A stretch of 64,000 bases of DNA from 66-474 sp035695065. GTDB taxonomy: Bacteria; Pseudomonadota; Gammaproteobacteria; Xanthomonadales; Rhodanobacteraceae. Both the position numbers and the translations under genes were made by a program. The stretch covers positions 5,175 to 69,174 of the forward strand of contig DASSEW010000076.1 in the NCBI GenBank assembly GCA_035695065.1, in the 5' to 3' direction. Of the stretch, positions 35,703 to 43,734 are shown piece after piece (within the stretch, counting starts at the first letter, position 1; every line of letters begins with the position of its first letter). The notes under the pieces were generated by a model. It saw nothing but the letters and a program-made list of their open reading frames with translations, ran no database searches and was not told the origin of the DNA.

Positions 35703-37856
35703 TCACAACAAGGCAATGTCGGCGATCGCGTCGAAGCGCGCCTTGATGCGCGCCAGCAGGGCGAGGCGGTTGCCGCGCAGCGCGGCATCTTCGGCCATCA
35801 CCAGCACGCCGTCGAAGAATGCATCCACCGGCGCCTGCAATTGGGCAAGGCGTGCCAGCGTGCCTTCGTAATCGCTTGCGGATCGCGTTTCGGATTGCGC
35901 GGACTGCAACGCCTGCCAGAGCGTGCGCTCGGCGGACTCCTGCAAGAGCGATTCATCGATCGCGCGCGCACCGGCTTCGCGGATGTCCACGCCTTCCTTG
36001 CGCAGGATGTTGGCAACGCGCTTGTTGGCCGCGGCGAGGCTTTCCGCTTCCGCGCGTTTGGCGAACGCCGCGACCGCACGCAGGCGGCGATCGAAGTCCA
36101 CCAGGCTCGCAGGCTCCACCGCAGCGACGGCGGCGAACTGGCCGGGCGTATAACCCTGCTCGGCGTAGTAGCCGCGCAGGCGATCGAGGATGAAGGCGCG
36201 CAGTTCCGCTGCGAGCTCCGCGCGCGAGGATTCCGCACTCCGCACAAGCTTCGTACCCTCACCCCCAGCCCCTCTCCCGGAGGGAGAGGGGAGCGTGGGA
36301 ATCTGCTCCAACGCGTCGCGCAGCAGCACGTCGAGGTCCAGGTCCAGCCCGCCTTCAATCAGCGTGCGCGCAAGTCCCAACGCGGCGCGGCGCAGCGCGA
36401 ACGGATCCTTGTTGCCGGAAGGCTTCAAACCGACCGCGAAGATGCCGGCCAGCGTGTCGAGTTTGTCCGCCACCGATAGGGCCTGCGCCATCACGCCCTG
36501 CGCGATGCCGTCGCCGGCATTGCGCGGGCGGTAGAACTGGTCCAGCGCGTCGGCGACGTCCTCGCGCTCACCTTGCGCAGCCGCATAGTGGCGGCCCATC
36601 ACGCCCTGCAACTCGGGGAATTCGCCGACCATGCGCGTCAGCAGGTCGCAGCGGCTCAGGCCCGCGGCGTGCGTGGTCAGCGCGGCGTCCACTGCGAAGC
36701 CCTGCTCGCGCAGACGGTTCGCGATCAGGCGGGCCAACTCGGCAACGCGCACGGTCTTGTCCCATAGGCTGCCCAGCGCCTTCTGCCAGGTGACCTCGGC
36801 CAGCCCTTGTTGATGCGCGGCCAACGGCGTCTTGAGGTCTTCGTCGAAGAAGAATTTCGCATCGGCGAAACGCGGGCGGATCACGCGCTCGTAGCCGTGC
36901 CGGATCAGCGCGGGTTCTTTCGACTCGACATTCGCCACGCCGATGAAGCGCTCGGTCAACTTGCCTTGCGCATCGAAAACGGGAACGAACTTCTGGTTCG
37001 TTTCCATCGTCATCACCAGCGCCTCGTGCGGCACGGCGAGGTAGTCGCGGTCGAAGGTGCAGGCGATCGCCACCGGCCATTCGGTGAGGTTGGCGATCTC
37101 GTCGCAAAGCGAATTCGAAAGGCGCGCATCACCGCCACCGTTCGCCTGCGCAGCCGCAGCGACGTGTTCGCGAACACGCGCGCGGCGCCCGGCCGGGTCG
37201 GCCAGCACCTTCGCTGCACGAAGTGAATCGAGATAGGAATCCGCATCCACCAGATGCACCGACTTGGCATGCATGAAGCGATGCCCACGCGACTGCCGGC
37301 CGCTCTTCAGGCCCAGCACCTCGCCTTCCACCACGCGATCGCCGTGCAACATCACCAGCCAGTGCACCGGCCGCACGAAAGCGTAATCGTGATCGCCCCA
37401 GCGCATCGGTTTCGGAATCGGCAGCGCGGCCAGGGCTTCGGAGACGATCTGCGGCAAAAGCGCGGCGGTCGTCTGGCCCGGCTGCACCGCGCGGTGCGCG
37501 AAACGCTCGCCCTTGTTGTCGCTGACGCGCTGCAGCTGCGTCCACTCCACGCCGCACTTCTGCGCGAAGCCGAGCAACGCGCGCGTCGGCTCGCCCTGCG
37601 CATCCAGCGCGATGTTGACGTAAGGCCCCAGCGCTTCGCTGTGCTGTTCGGGTTGCGAATCGCCGACCGCCGGCACGTGCACCGCCAGGCGACGCGGCGT
37701 GCAGAACGCGCGCGCGTGTTCGACACCCGCGGAGATGCCGCGCTTGCTCAAGCCTTCGCACACGCCGCGGGCGAACGCCTGCGCGAGCTCGTCGATCGCG
37801 TGGATCGGAAGCTCCTCGCAGCCGATCTCGATCAGCAGGGATTTGGGTTCGCTCAC
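35703..37856 (-). CDS. glyS: Glycyl-tRNA synthetase beta subunit
   Basis: 717 residues from GTG 37856 (agggaggg site upstream). It is the tRNA-binding and editing-like subunit of the alpha2beta2 enzyme that charges tRNA-Gly. The N-terminus (SLLIEIGCEELP), QSRGHRFMH and the anticodon-binding C-terminal region all fit the family. Two oddities stand out. Residues about 520-535 (PSPSGRGAGGEG) are the translation of a palindromic repeat (36257-36297) inserted in frame. And the GTG start overlaps the stop of a 50-codon ORF that resembles a second copy of the GlyS N-terminus. The length is slightly above the usual 690-700 residues, partly because of the insert. Confidence 0.95.
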   Translation of the reverse strand: MSEPKSLLIEIGCEELPIHAIDELAQAFARGVCEGLSKRGISAGVEHARAFCTPRRLAVHVPAVGDSQPEQHSEALGPYVNIALDAQGEPTRALLGFAQKCGVEWTQLQRVSDNKGERFAHRAVQPGQTTAALLPQIVSEALAALPIPKPMRWGDHDYAFVRPVHWLVMLHGDRVVEGEVLGLKSGRQSRGHRFMHAKSVHLVDADSYLDSLRAAKVLADPAGRRARVREHVAAAAQANGGGDARLSNSLCDEIANLTEWPVAIACTFDRDYLAVPHEALVMTMETNQKFVPVFDAQGKLTERFIGVANVESKEPALIRHGYERVIRPRFADAKFFFDEDLKTPLAAHQQGLAEVTWQKALGSLWDKTVRVAELARLIANRLREQGFAVDAALTTHAAGLSRCDLLTRMVGEFPELQGVMGRHYAAAQGEREDVADALDQFYRPRNAGDGIAQGVMAQALSVADKLDTLAGIFAVGLKPSGNKDPFALRRAALGLARTLIEGGLDLDLDVLLRDALEQIPTLPSPSGRGAGGEGTKLVRSAESSRAELAAELRAFILDRLRGYYAEQGYTPGQFAAVAAVEPASLVDFDRRLRAVAAFAKRAEAESLAAANKRVANILRKEGVDIREAGARAIDESLLQESAERTLWQALQSAQSETRSASDYEGTLARLAQLQAPVDAFFDGVLVMAEDAALRGNRLALLARIKARFDAIADIALL
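36257..36297. repeat. Palindromic repeat inserted in frame in glyS
   Basis: cccctctccc (36269-36278) and gggagagggg (36282-36291) form a 10-bp stem with a gga loop, embedded in a ccctcacccccag... context seen as an intergenic repeat in many proteobacteria (general recollection). It adds about a dozen Pro/Ser/Gly/Arg residues to GlyS. Confidence 0.7.
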
Positions 37857-38005
37857 TTCGACCCCTCCCTGGTGCGTTTCTCTGTTCGGCATCCTGCCTC
37901 ACCCTCAGCCGGCGCACGCGATGCGATCCGACGCATCGCGTAAGCGCGCCGCCTTCGATCCTCGGTGCCGAGTTCGATCAGCAGCGGTCGCAGGTTCTCA
38001 GCCAT
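37853..38005 (-). CDS. 50-codon ORF between glyQ and glyS, probable glyS 5' duplication remnant
   Basis: The ATG at 38005 overlaps the end of glyQ by 8 bp, and its TGA overlaps the GTG of glyS (GTGA), so the ORF bridges the two genes exactly. Its first residues, MAENLRPLLIELGTED, resemble a GlyS N-terminus (the present one reads SLLIEIGCEELP). The rest is Arg-rich and unlike any protein I know. It may be the original glyS start cut off by a small duplication or insertion, and it could now serve to couple translation of glyQ to glyS. Whether the peptide is made is unknown. Confidence 0.5.
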   Translation of the reverse strand: MAENLRPLLIELGTEDRRRRAYAMRRIASRAPAEGEAGCRTEKRTREGSK

Positions 38006-38891
38006 GCGCGGCCTCCGCCTTTTCCGCCGCGGCATTCTTGCCGACGTAGCTTTCCGCCACCGCGCGCGCCAGCGCGCGCACGCGCAGGATGTAGCGCTGG
38101 CGTTCGGTCACGCTGATCGCGCGGCGTGCATCGAGCAGGTTGAATGCATGCGAAGCCTTGCAGACCTGCTCGTAGGCGGGCAACGGGAGATTCAATGCCA
38201 CCAATTTCTGCGCTTCCGCCTCGCAGGCGTCGAAGCGATGGAACATTTCGGCCACGTCGGCGTGCTCGAAGTTGTAGGCGCTCTGCTCCACTTCGTTGCG
38301 ATGGAACACGTCGCCGTAGGTCACGACGCCGTGCGGCGCGTGTGTCCAGATGAGATCGAACACGCTGTCCACGTTCTGCAGGTACATCGCCAGGCGTTCG
38401 AGGCCGTAGGTGATCTCGCCGGTGACCGGCTTGCACTCCAGTCCGCCGGCCTGCTGGAAATAGGTGAACTGGGTGACCTCCATGCCGTCCAGCCACACTT
38501 CCCAGCCCAGGCCCCAGGCGCCGAGCGTCGGCGATTCCCAGTTGTCCTCGACCAGGCGCAGATCGTGCGCAAGCGGATCAATGCCCAGCTCCTTCAGCGA
38601 ACCGAAATAGCGCTCGACGATATCGTCGGGATTGGGCTTCATCACCACCTGGTACTGGTAGTAATGCTGCAAGCGGTTCGGGTTCTCGCCGTAGCGGCCA
38701 TCGGTCGGACGTCGGCACGGCTGCACATACGCCGCGGCCCACGGTTGCGGACCCAGCGAGCGCAGGAACGTGGCCGGATGGAAAGTACCCGCGCCGATCT
38801 CGATGTCCAACGGCTGCAGCAGCACGCAACCCTGATCCGCCCAGTAGCGGTTCAAGGTCTGGATGATTTGCTGGAAGGTGGGACCGGCCAT
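37998..38891 (-). CDS. glyQ: Glycyl-tRNA synthetase alpha subunit
   Basis: 297 residues from ATG 38891; a TTG six codons upstream is also in frame. This catalytic subunit activates glycine and charges tRNA-Gly together with GlyS. Family blocks are FQQIIQTLNRYW, GCVLLQPLDIEIGAGTFHP, PWAAAYVQPCRRPTDGRYGENPNR (class II motif 2 region) and GLERLAMYLQ. Length matches the family (about 300). It is the first gene of glyQ-glyS, with a candidate -10 box 27 bp upstream, and it is divergent from the GspE/PilB-like ATPase gene 59 bp away. Confidence 0.97.
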   Translation of the reverse strand: MAGPTFQQIIQTLNRYWADQGCVLLQPLDIEIGAGTFHPATFLRSLGPQPWAAAYVQPCRRPTDGRYGENPNRLQHYYQYQVVMKPNPDDIVERYFGSLKELGIDPLAHDLRLVEDNWESPTLGAWGLGWEVWLDGMEVTQFTYFQQAGGLECKPVTGEITYGLERLAMYLQNVDSVFDLIWTHAPHGVVTYGDVFHRNEVEQSAYNFEHADVAEMFHRFDACEAEAQKLVALNLPLPAYEQVCKASHAFNLLDARRAISVTERQRYILRVRALARAVAESYVGKNAAAEKAEAAHG

Positions 38892-38917
38892 GCGGATCGC
38901 GTGCGACAAAGCGCGCT

Positions 38918-38946
38918 AGTATACCGACGCATGTCGAGGGCAAAGC
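38918..38946 (-). promoter_or_regulatory. Candidate glyQ promoter
   Basis: On the minus strand TATACT (38918-38923) is a good -10 box. The -35 at 17 bp spacing (gctttg, 38941-38946) is weak. Confidence 0.3.
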
Positions 38947-38950
38947 GCCG

Positions 38951-40765
38951 ATGGCCTTGAACCCGCACCCGCGCAACGCAGCGTCCGGGCTGGGCCGGCG
39001 CGGGCGGCTGGAACTGGAGGAAGTGCTGGCCGCGCTGGTCGTGGATGGCCTGCTCACCGCCGACGATGCCAAGCGCGTACGCACCGGCGCGCGCAGCACC
39101 GGCAAGAACGCGCTGGAGCTGCATCCGCTGGTGCTGGTTGGCAATGCCAAGCTGCCGAACCGGCGCGAGTCCGGCAAGCCGCTCTCCATCGAAACGCTCA
39201 CCGTGTGGCTGGCGGAGAAATCCGGCCTGCCGTACCTGCGCATCGATCCGATGAAGATCGATGCCGGCGCGGTCACGCAGGCGGTCAGCCACGCGTACGC
39301 GCAACGTCATCGCATCCTGCCGGTGCAGGTGGAAGCGGATTCGGTGACCTTCGCCACCGCCGAGCCATTCGACACGCGCTGGGCGGCGGACCTCTCGCAC
39401 ATGATCCGGCGCGAGGTGAAGCGCGTCGTCGCCAATCCGCTGGACGTCAGCCGCTATCTCCTGGAGTTCTACGGCGTGCAGCGCTCGATCGCGCTGGCGC
39501 GCGAGGCCAAGCAGGAAGACTACGACGCCTCCAAGATCCTCAACTTCGAACAATTGCTGGAGCTGGGCCAGAGCGGCGAGCTCAATGCCGACGACCGCCA
39601 CGTCGTGCACATCGTGGACTGGCTGCTGCAATACGCCTTCGAGCAGCGCGCTTCCGACATCCACCTCGAACCGCGCCGCGAAGCCGGGCAGATCCGCTTC
39701 CGCATCGACGGCGTGATGCACAAGGTCTTCGAACTGCCGCCGCCCGTGATGACCGCGGTGACCGCGCGCGTGAAGATCCTCGCGCGCCTGGACGTCGCCG
39801 AGAAGCGGCGGCCGCAGGACGGACGCATCAAGACGCGCTCGGCCACGGGACGCGAAGTGGAGCTGCGCATCTCCGACATGCCGACCGCGTTCGGCGAAAA
39901 GCTGGTGCTGCGCATTTTCGATCCGGACATCGTGGTGAAGGCGTTTTCGCAATTGGGCTTTTCCGCCGACGAGGAAAAGGCCTGGAAGCAGATGGTGGAG
40001 CGTCCGCACGGCATCGTGCTGGTCACCGGCCCGACCGGTTCGGGCAAGACCACCACGTTGTATTCCACGCTCAAGCACCTCGCCACGCCGGAGTTGAACG
40101 TGTGCACGGTCGAGGATCCGATCGAGATGGTGGCGCCGGAATTCAACCAGTCGCAGGTGCAGCCGGCGATCGATTTCGATTTCGCCGCGGGCGTGCGCAC
40201 GCTGCTGCGCCAGGATCCGGACATCATCATGATCGGCGAGATCCGCGACCTGGAGACCGCGCAGATGGCGGTGCAGGCCTCGCTCACCGGCCACCTTGTG
40301 CTTTCCACGTTGCACACCAACGACGCGCCGAGCGCAGTGACGCGCCTGCTCGACCTCGGCGCGCCGCATTACCTGATCCAGTCCACGCTCGCGGGCGTGG
40401 TCGCGCAACGACTGGTGCGCACGTTGTGCCCGCATTGCAAGGTCGAGGGCACGCAGGATGAAGATGCCTGGCGCGTGCTGACCCACGGCTGGGACCTGCC
40501 GGCGCCGCAACGCGTGTATGCACCAAAAGGTTGCCTGGAATGCCGCAATACCGGCTTCCTCGGTCGCACCGGCATCTACGAAATGATGCTGATCAGCCCG
40601 AAGTTGCGCGCGATGATCTCGCCGCAACTGGATCTCGGCGGCTTCTCCGCCGTCGCGCTCGCCGAAGGCATGCAGCCGCTGCGCATTTCCGCCGCGGCGC
40701 AGGTGGCGCGCGGGATCACCACGGTGGCAGAAGTCTTGAACGTCCTACCCGCCTCGGACCAATGA
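38951..40765 (+). CDS. GspE/PilB-family secretion or pilus assembly ATPase
   Basis: 604 residues. An N-terminal MshEN-like region (about 15-160) precedes the hexameric ATPase core. It has Walker A GPTGSGKTTT near residue 361, the Asp box, Walker B IMIGEIRD near 430, the His box LSTLHTNDAPSAVTRL and the four-Cys zinc motif CPHC...CLEC near 497-525. It powers either type II secretion or type IV pilus extension. No gsp or pil partner genes are adjacent, so the system it serves is outside the window. Its stop overlaps the next start (ATGA), which couples it to the glutamine amidotransferase gene. Confidence 0.93.
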   Translation: MALNPHPRNAASGLGRRGRLELEEVLAALVVDGLLTADDAKRVRTGARSTGKNALELHPLVLVGNAKLPNRRESGKPLSIETLTVWLAEKSGLPYLRIDPMKIDAGAVTQAVSHAYAQRHRILPVQVEADSVTFATAEPFDTRWAADLSHMIRREVKRVVANPLDVSRYLLEFYGVQRSIALAREAKQEDYDASKILNFEQLLELGQSGELNADDRHVVHIVDWLLQYAFEQRASDIHLEPRREAGQIRFRIDGVMHKVFELPPPVMTAVTARVKILARLDVAEKRRPQDGRIKTRSATGREVELRISDMPTAFGEKLVLRIFDPDIVVKAFSQLGFSADEEKAWKQMVERPHGIVLVTGPTGSGKTTTLYSTLKHLATPELNVCTVEDPIEMVAPEFNQSQVQPAIDFDFAAGVRTLLRQDPDIIMIGEIRDLETAQMAVQASLTGHLVLSTLHTNDAPSAVTRLLDLGAPHYLIQSTLAGVVAQRLVRTLCPHCKVEGTQDEDAWRVLTHGWDLPAPQRVYAPKGCLECRNTGFLGRTGIYEMMLISPKLRAMISPQLDLGGFSAVALAEGMQPLRISAAAQVARGITTVAEVLNVLPASDQ

Positions 40766-41478
40766 AACCTCTCCTGATCATCCAGACCGGCGAAGCGCCG
40801 GAGCCCATCCTTGCGCGGCTCGGCGGTTTCTCGCAATGGTTCCGCACCGCCATGCGCGTGCAACCCGAACAGGTGCGCACGGTGCGCGTGGACATCGGCG
40901 GAAAGTTGCCGAAGCCGAAAGACATCGCCGGCGCGGTGATCACCGGCTCCGGTGCGATGGTCACCGACCGCAAAGCCTGGAGCGAGAACACCGCCGCCTG
41001 GCTGCGTGGCGCGATGGATGCGGAGCTGCCGCTGTTCGGCGTCTGCTACGGCCATCAACTGATGGCGCACGCGTTCGGCGGCAGCGTGGGCTGGCTGCCC
41101 GGCGGCCGCGAGATTGGCACCCAGCCGATCCGGCGCAACGGGCACGACGATGATCTGCTCGACGGCATGCCGGTGGATTTCCCCGCGCACACCACGCATC
41201 GGCAGAGCGTGCTGGAAGCGCCGCGAGAAGCACGCGTGCTGGCGCGATCGGAAGCCGATCCGCACCAGATACTGCGTTACGGATCGACTGCGATTTCCAC
41301 CCAGTTCCATCCCGAATTCAGCACGCGCTTCATGCGCGCCTACCTGCGCAGCCGCGAGCCGGCATTGATCGAAGAAGGCTTCGACGTGCCGAGCCTGCAT
41401 CGCGAAGTGCAGGCGACCCCGGATGCGCGCGGACTGCTGCGGCGGTTCGCGCGGACGGCATTGCGCGAGCACCCGTAA
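40762..41478 (+). CDS. Class I glutamine amidotransferase-like protein
   Basis: 238 residues from ATG 40762 (ATGA overlap with the ATPase gene). It carries the class I triad: nucleophile Cys in FGVCYGHQLMAHAFGG near residue 94, and the His-Glu pair in STQFHPEF near 180. It resembles the GuaA amidotransferase domain alone, the YfeJ-like group, with no synthetase domain. It probably hydrolyses glutamine or a gamma-glutamyl compound; the partner is unknown. Its TAA stop lies at the outer end of a palindromic repeat shared with the convergent rhomboid gene. Confidence 0.88.
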   Translation: MKPLLIIQTGEAPEPILARLGGFSQWFRTAMRVQPEQVRTVRVDIGGKLPKPKDIAGAVITGSGAMVTDRKAWSENTAAWLRGAMDAELPLFGVCYGHQLMAHAFGGSVGWLPGGREIGTQPIRRNGHDDDLLDGMPVDFPAHTTHRQSVLEAPREARVLARSEADPHQILRYGSTAISTQFHPEFSTRFMRAYLRSREPALIEEGFDVPSLHREVQATPDARGLLRRFARTALREHP

Positions 41479-41516
41479 GGCGGGCATTGCCCGCCGGCGG
41501 ACAGCGTCCGCCCTAC
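41475..41516. repeat. Two-hairpin palindromic repeat (copy B) carrying both stop codons
   Basis: gcgggcattgcccgc and ggcggacagcgtccgcc lie side by side, flanked by gtaagg on the left and, on the other strand, gtaggg. The taa ends the amidotransferase gene and the tag ends the rhomboid gene. The design matches copy A inside the PKS gene. Confidence 0.75.
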
Positions 41517-42184
41517 ACCCGCAGCCGGCGCATCACCGCCCCGCGCGAAACAAACGCAAACACGATGCCGAATCCGAAGCCGGCCACGTGCGCCCACCAC
41601 ACGACGGTGCCGAAGCTCGGCCCGGCCAGCGTGAACAGCAATTGCAGCAGCACCCACATGCCGATCATCAGCCACGCCGGTACGCGCACGAACTCGAAGT
41701 AGAGTCCCAGCGGCAGCACCAGCCCCAGGTGCGCGCGCGGGAACAGCGCGAGGTAGGCCCCCACGACGGCGGACACCGCACCGCTGCATCCCACGATGGG
41801 CGCGTTCGCGCCTGACAGCGTGAGCGCACCGACCACGTTGGCGAACGCGCCGCCCAGCAGGAACAGCAACAGGAAACGTTGGCCGCCCAGCGCGCGCTCG
41901 GCGGAAAAACCGAAAATCACGAGGAACAGGATGTTGCCGACCAGGTGCAGCCAGTCGGCGTGCATGAACAGCGCCGTGAACAGCCGCAGCCACGGCCAGC
42001 CGGAAAATGGATGTCGCGTATCGAACAGGTGCGCCGGTACCGTGCCCCAGCGCGCCAATACGGCGTAGCGCGCTTCCGGGGCCGCCAACGCCAGCCAGCA
42101 GAACACGGCGACACAGGCGATCACCAGCAAGGGCGTGGCCCAGCGGAACGTGCTGCGGTGGCGGGCGGGTACGTAGACGAACAT
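41513..42184 (-). CDS. Rhomboid-family intramembrane serine protease
   Basis: 223 residues with about six membrane helices. The rhomboid catalytic features are visible: HADWLHLVGNILFL with the oxyanion-hole His and Asn near residue 75-82, the nucleophile Ser in VGCSGAVSAVVG near 133, and the catalytic His in WWAHVAGFGFG near 194. These proteases cut membrane proteins within the bilayer. The active-site loop is GCSG rather than the more common GASG. The start at 42184 lacks a good ribosome site. Its stop codon is supplied by a palindromic repeat. Confidence 0.92.
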   Translation of the reverse strand: MFVYVPARHRSTFRWATPLLVIACVAVFCWLALAAPEARYAVLARWGTVPAHLFDTRHPFSGWPWLRLFTALFMHADWLHLVGNILFLVIFGFSAERALGGQRFLLLFLLGGAFANVVGALTLSGANAPIVGCSGAVSAVVGAYLALFPRAHLGLVLPLGLYFEFVRVPAWLMIGMWVLLQLLFTLAGPSFGTVVWWAHVAGFGFGIVFAFVSRGAVMRRLRV

Positions 42185-42348
42185 GCACGTACATTACCGG
42201 CGACAACGGCGCCGAACCAAGGCGCGCTTCGCACCCTCATCAATTCCCCATCCGGCCCTCATGACGCTGCCCCGCGGCGGAGCTATAGTGCGCCGCCCGT
42301 CGCCGCTGCAAGCACTCGTACTTCGATCCGACGAAGAAGGAGGCGGAG

Positions 42349-43734
42349 ATGTCCGCCGGTTCCGATCGCAATGGCGCTGTCCCTTGGGCTGATTTGGAAC
42401 GCGCGCTCCGGGGTACCGTGCTGCCTCCCGGGAACGCGGCGTACGAACAACACCGCAGCGTCTGGAACGGCGTGATCGATCGTCGCCCTCCGGCCATCGC
42501 CCGCTGCGCGGATGCGGAAGACGTGGCCGCCGCAATCACGTTCGCGGCCCGCGAACGTTTGCCGGTGACGGTGCGCGGCGGAGGCCACAACGTGGCCGGA
42601 CTGGCCGTGCGCGACGATGCGCTGATGCTGGACCTGGGCGTCATGAATCGCGTCGAGGTGGATCCGCATGCGCGGATCGCTAGCGTCGAGGGAGGCGCCT
42701 TGTGGCAGAACGTCGATGCCGCGACGCAAGCCCACGGGCTTGCCACCACCGGCGGTTTCGTTTCGACCACGGGTGTCGGCGGATATACGCTGGGCGGCGG
42801 CGTGGGCTGGCTGATGCGGCGTTGCGGACTGGCCATCGACAACCTGCTGGAAGCGGCCGTGGTGCTGGCGGACGGGCGCAGTGTCATCGCGAACGAACAT
42901 CAGCACGCCGACCTGTTCTGGGGCTTGCGCGGCGGCGCCGGCGGCCTCGGCGTGGTGACGCGCTTCAGCTATCGGCTGCATCCGGTCGGCGAGGTGTACG
43001 CGGGCGTGGTGTTCTATCCGATGCACGCCGCGCGCGAGCTGCTGCGTGCATTCGCACAGTTCACGCCGACCGCGCCGGACGGATTCACCGCGATGCTGGT
43101 GTTCACGACCGTACCGCTGCTGCCGTTCCTGCCGGCCGACTCGCACGGCACGCGCGCGGTGGCGTTGGCGTATTGCTGGAGCGGTGATCCCTCGCAAGGC
43201 GACGCGATTGCCTCGCCCATTTCGAGAAGCGCTGCACCGCTGGGGCGTCACGAAGGCACGGTGCCTTATGCGGCGTGGCAGCAGGCCTTCGATCCGGCCG
43301 CGCCGGCGGGTCATCATTACTACTGGACGACTTCGCAATTCGATGCGCTGGACGATGCGCTGATCGACGCGATGATTCCACTCGCCATGGAACCCGCCGA
43401 TCCGATGAGCGAAGTGCACGTGCATCATCTCGGCGGCGCTGTCGCCCGCGTCGGCAACGAAGCCACGGCGTTCTCGCATCGCGACGCGGCGTTCTTCATC
43501 AACGCGATCGGCCACACCGACGCGGCGGAACGTTTCCCGGAAGTGCGTGACTGGGCGCGTCGGTTGCGCTCGACGATGGCCCCGCATGCGCGGGCGGACA
43601 TCCAGCCGAACTTCGCCGGCGAAGCATCCGACGTGACCGCGCGCGCCCACTCCGCGGCTTCGCGCGCGAAGCTGGACGCACTGCGCGACCGCTACGACCC
43701 GGAAGGGCTGCTTGCCCCGGTGCGCGCCGGCTGA
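42349..43734 (+). CDS. FAD-linked oxidoreductase (berberine-bridge/VAO type)
   Basis: 461 residues with a perfect aaggagg site 6 bp before ATG 42349. The PCMH-type FAD domain shows VRGGGHNVAG, whose His near residue 78 is expected to bind FAD covalently, and TTGVGGYTLGGGVGWLMRRCG. The C-terminus (YDPEGLL) corresponds to the BBE motif but ends sooner than the usual tail. Such enzymes oxidise sugars, alcohols or secondary metabolites using oxygen; the substrate is unknown. No signal peptide is seen. Its last 43 bp overlap the end of the convergent regulator gene. Confidence 0.9.
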   Translation: MSAGSDRNGAVPWADLERALRGTVLPPGNAAYEQHRSVWNGVIDRRPPAIARCADAEDVAAAITFAARERLPVTVRGGGHNVAGLAVRDDALMLDLGVMNRVEVDPHARIASVEGGALWQNVDAATQAHGLATTGGFVSTTGVGGYTLGGGVGWLMRRCGLAIDNLLEAAVVLADGRSVIANEHQHADLFWGLRGGAGGLGVVTRFSYRLHPVGEVYAGVVFYPMHAARELLRAFAQFTPTAPDGFTAMLVFTTVPLLPFLPADSHGTRAVALAYCWSGDPSQGDAIASPISRSAAPLGRHEGTVPYAAWQQAFDPAAPAGHHYYWTTSQFDALDDALIDAMIPLAMEPADPMSEVHVHHLGGAVARVGNEATAFSHRDAAFFINAIGHTDAAERFPEVRDWARRLRSTMAPHARADIQPNFAGEASDVTARAHSAASRAKLDALRDRYDPEGLLAPVRAG

